From: Actinospica acidithermotolerans
GTDB taxonomy: Bacteria; Actinomycetota; Actinomycetes; Streptomycetales; Catenulisporaceae
Reading direction: 5' to 3'
DNA length: 54,750 nucleotides
Assembly: GCF_018139625.1 (NCBI RefSeq)
Contig: NZ_JAGSOH010000039.1
Coordinates: 1-54,750 of the forward strand
Within the stretch, counting starts at the first letter, position 1, and each line of letters starts with the position of its first letter. The notes beneath the pieces were generated by a model. The model worked only from the letters and a program-made list of their open reading frames with translations, made no database searches and had not been told where the DNA came from. The position numbers and the translations under genes are program-made. This document shows, piece after piece, positions 53,861 to 54,750 of the stretch.

Positions 53861-54724
53861 GTGGCATTCGCTCAAGTGTTCGAAAGGGTCGCCGCGGATG
53901 CGGGCGGCGGCGCGGGCGGACGGCGCGCGGCGCTGGCCGCCGTCGGCGGGCTGACCTTGGGCGACGCGCCGCCGCGGACCTTCGAGCCGATCGCGGTCCC
54001 CGAGCCGCTGGCCCCGCTGCTGCCCGGCGGGATCCGCCGCGGCGAGGCGCTCGGGCTGCCGGGCGACGAGGCCGCCGGCCGGCAGCGGGGCCGGGGCCCG
54101 GCCGGGGCCGCGGCGGTCGACTACCTCACCCTCGCACTGCTGGCCGGGGCGCTGCGGCAGGGGCTGTGGTGCGCGGCGGTCGGGGTACGCGGGCTCGGCG
54201 GCGCGGCGCTGGCCGGGCTGCTCGGCGCCGAGGCGCTGCGCGCGGGCGCGCTGCAGCGGCTGCTGGTCGTGGCCGGGCCGGGGGAGCGCTGGGCCGAGAT
54301 CGCGACGGTGCTGGCGGACGGCGTGGACCTGGTGCTGCTCGCCGCGCCCGACCCGGTCCCCGCGCAGCTGGCCCGCCGGGTGGACGCCCGGCTGCGGCAA
54401 GGGGCGGCCGACGAGTCCCGGCACCGCGCGGCCCTGCTGGTGCTCGGCGCGTGGCCCGGCGCCCGCACGGTGCTGCGGGTCCGCCGCCTCGGCTGGACCG
54501 GCTTCGACGCGGGCACCGGCCACCTCGTCGCAGGCCAGGCCGTGATCGACGCCGAGGACCGGGCCAGGCGGCGGCACACCGTCCAGGTGCTGCTGCCCGG
54601 CGGCCTCGGCCCCGAGGCCCCGCTCTCCGTCCGCGCCCCCGCCGACCTGGACCGGAACCAGGACCGGGACCGGGGCCGGGATTGGAGGGAGCGCCCGGCG
54701 GGCCGCCTCACCGCGGTGGCCTGA
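53861..54724 (+). CDS. ImuA'-like protein (mutasome accessory, RecA-fold relative)
   Basis: The protein is about 287 aa. It resembles actinobacterial ImuA' proteins, which accompany ImuB and DnaE2 in error-prone repair: LLPGGIRRGEALGLPG (a degenerate P-loop position), AVDYLTLALLAGALRQGLWCAAVG, then WAEIATVLADGVDLVLLAAPDPVPAQLARRVDARLR and WPGARTVLRVRRLGWTGFDAGTGHLV. The Walker A Lys is absent, so ATP hydrolysis is unlikely. GTG 53861 sits at a predicted leaderless start; ATG 53825 overlaps the -35 box. Its C-terminus is Asp/Arg-rich. imuB would be expected just beyond the window edge. Confidence 0.62.
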   Translation: MAFAQVFERVAADAGGGAGGRRAALAAVGGLTLGDAPPRTFEPIAVPEPLAPLLPGGIRRGEALGLPGDEAAGRQRGRGPAGAAAVDYLTLALLAGALRQGLWCAAVGVRGLGGAALAGLLGAEALRAGALQRLLVVAGPGERWAEIATVLADGVDLVLLAAPDPVPAQLARRVDARLRQGAADESRHRAALLVLGAWPGARTVLRVRRLGWTGFDAGTGHLVAGQAVIDAEDRARRRHTVQVLLPGGLGPEAPLSVRAPADLDRNQDRDRGRDWRERPAGRLTAVA

Positions 54725-54750
54725 CCCGCCGCCCCAGGGCCGAACGAACC

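Overview
The window is very GC-rich and comes from an actinomycete. It has GTG starts, frequent 4-bp ATGA/GTGA gene overlaps, an SsgA-like sporulation protein, a conservon (sensor-kinase-like, roadblock, DUF742 and GTPase genes plus a P450), a paired LLM oxidoreductase and FMN reductase, and NnaR and ImuA'-type proteins. Together these suggest a morphologically complex, sporulating actinobacterium of the Streptomycetales/Catenulisporales kind. The species cannot be named from the sequence alone. No rRNA, tRNA, CRISPR array or full-length insertion sequence was seen.

Layout, left half. 0.2-3 kb: nnaR (uroporphyrinogen-III-synthase-like regulator) is divergent from the nitrate transporter narK. 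3.1-9.3 kb: a secreted PHB-depolymerase-type esterase is followed by a complete five-gene branched-chain-amino-acid-type ABC importer. 9.4-14 kb: a membrane protein, a secreted and anchored protein, MITE copy 1, a double NTF2-fold protein, a remnant of an M24 peptidase, and a succinate-semialdehyde dehydrogenase. 14-19 kb: a two-gene ABC exporter, the LLM/FMN reductase pair, and a secreted S53 peptidase. 19-28 kb: universal stress protein, GlxA-type regulator, ProA-like dehydrogenase, PfkB sugar kinase, secreted SGNH hydrolase, a two-component system, a degenerate 82-bp tandem repeat and a cation/proton antiporter.

Right half. 28-30.4 kb: phosphoketolase. 30.5-37 kb: a canonical P450 is divergent from a five-gene conservon whose own P450 lacks the EXXR motif. 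37-39.4 kb: a small membrane protein, an alpha/beta hydrolase and a class I terpene synthase. 39.6-44.1 kb: an ECF sigma factor fused to a zinc-finger anti-sigma-like and membrane segment, SsgA-like protein, nitrilase-family amidase, MITE copy 2, and a cysteine-desulfurase-like enzyme. 44.4-51.2 kb: LysE exporter, secreted GH16 beta-glucanase under a LacI-type palindrome, and treY-treZ (trehalose from maltodextrin). 51.2-54.7 kb: DinB-like protein, D-2-hydroxyacid dehydrogenase, SDR, and an ImuA'-like gene at the right edge.

Working together: nnaR and narK link nitrate uptake to its regulator. The Liv-type genes form one operon. Four secreted hydrolases (esterase, S53 peptidase, SGNH hydrolase, GH16) indicate a saprophytic life. 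The phosphoketolase and treYZ handle central carbon and storage carbon. The conservon, two P450s and a terpene synthase within 9 kb could form a signalling and secondary-metabolism neighbourhood.

The most unusual points are: two near-identical 160-bp foldback elements (MITE-like), each flanked by CTAG and each placed so that the CTAG supplies the stop codon of a neighbouring gene; the EXXR-less conservon P450 with a long tail ending in a basic amphipathic segment; the one-polypeptide sigma/anti-sigma/membrane protein; and several crisp unassigned operators (perfect palindromes) in front of specific genes.
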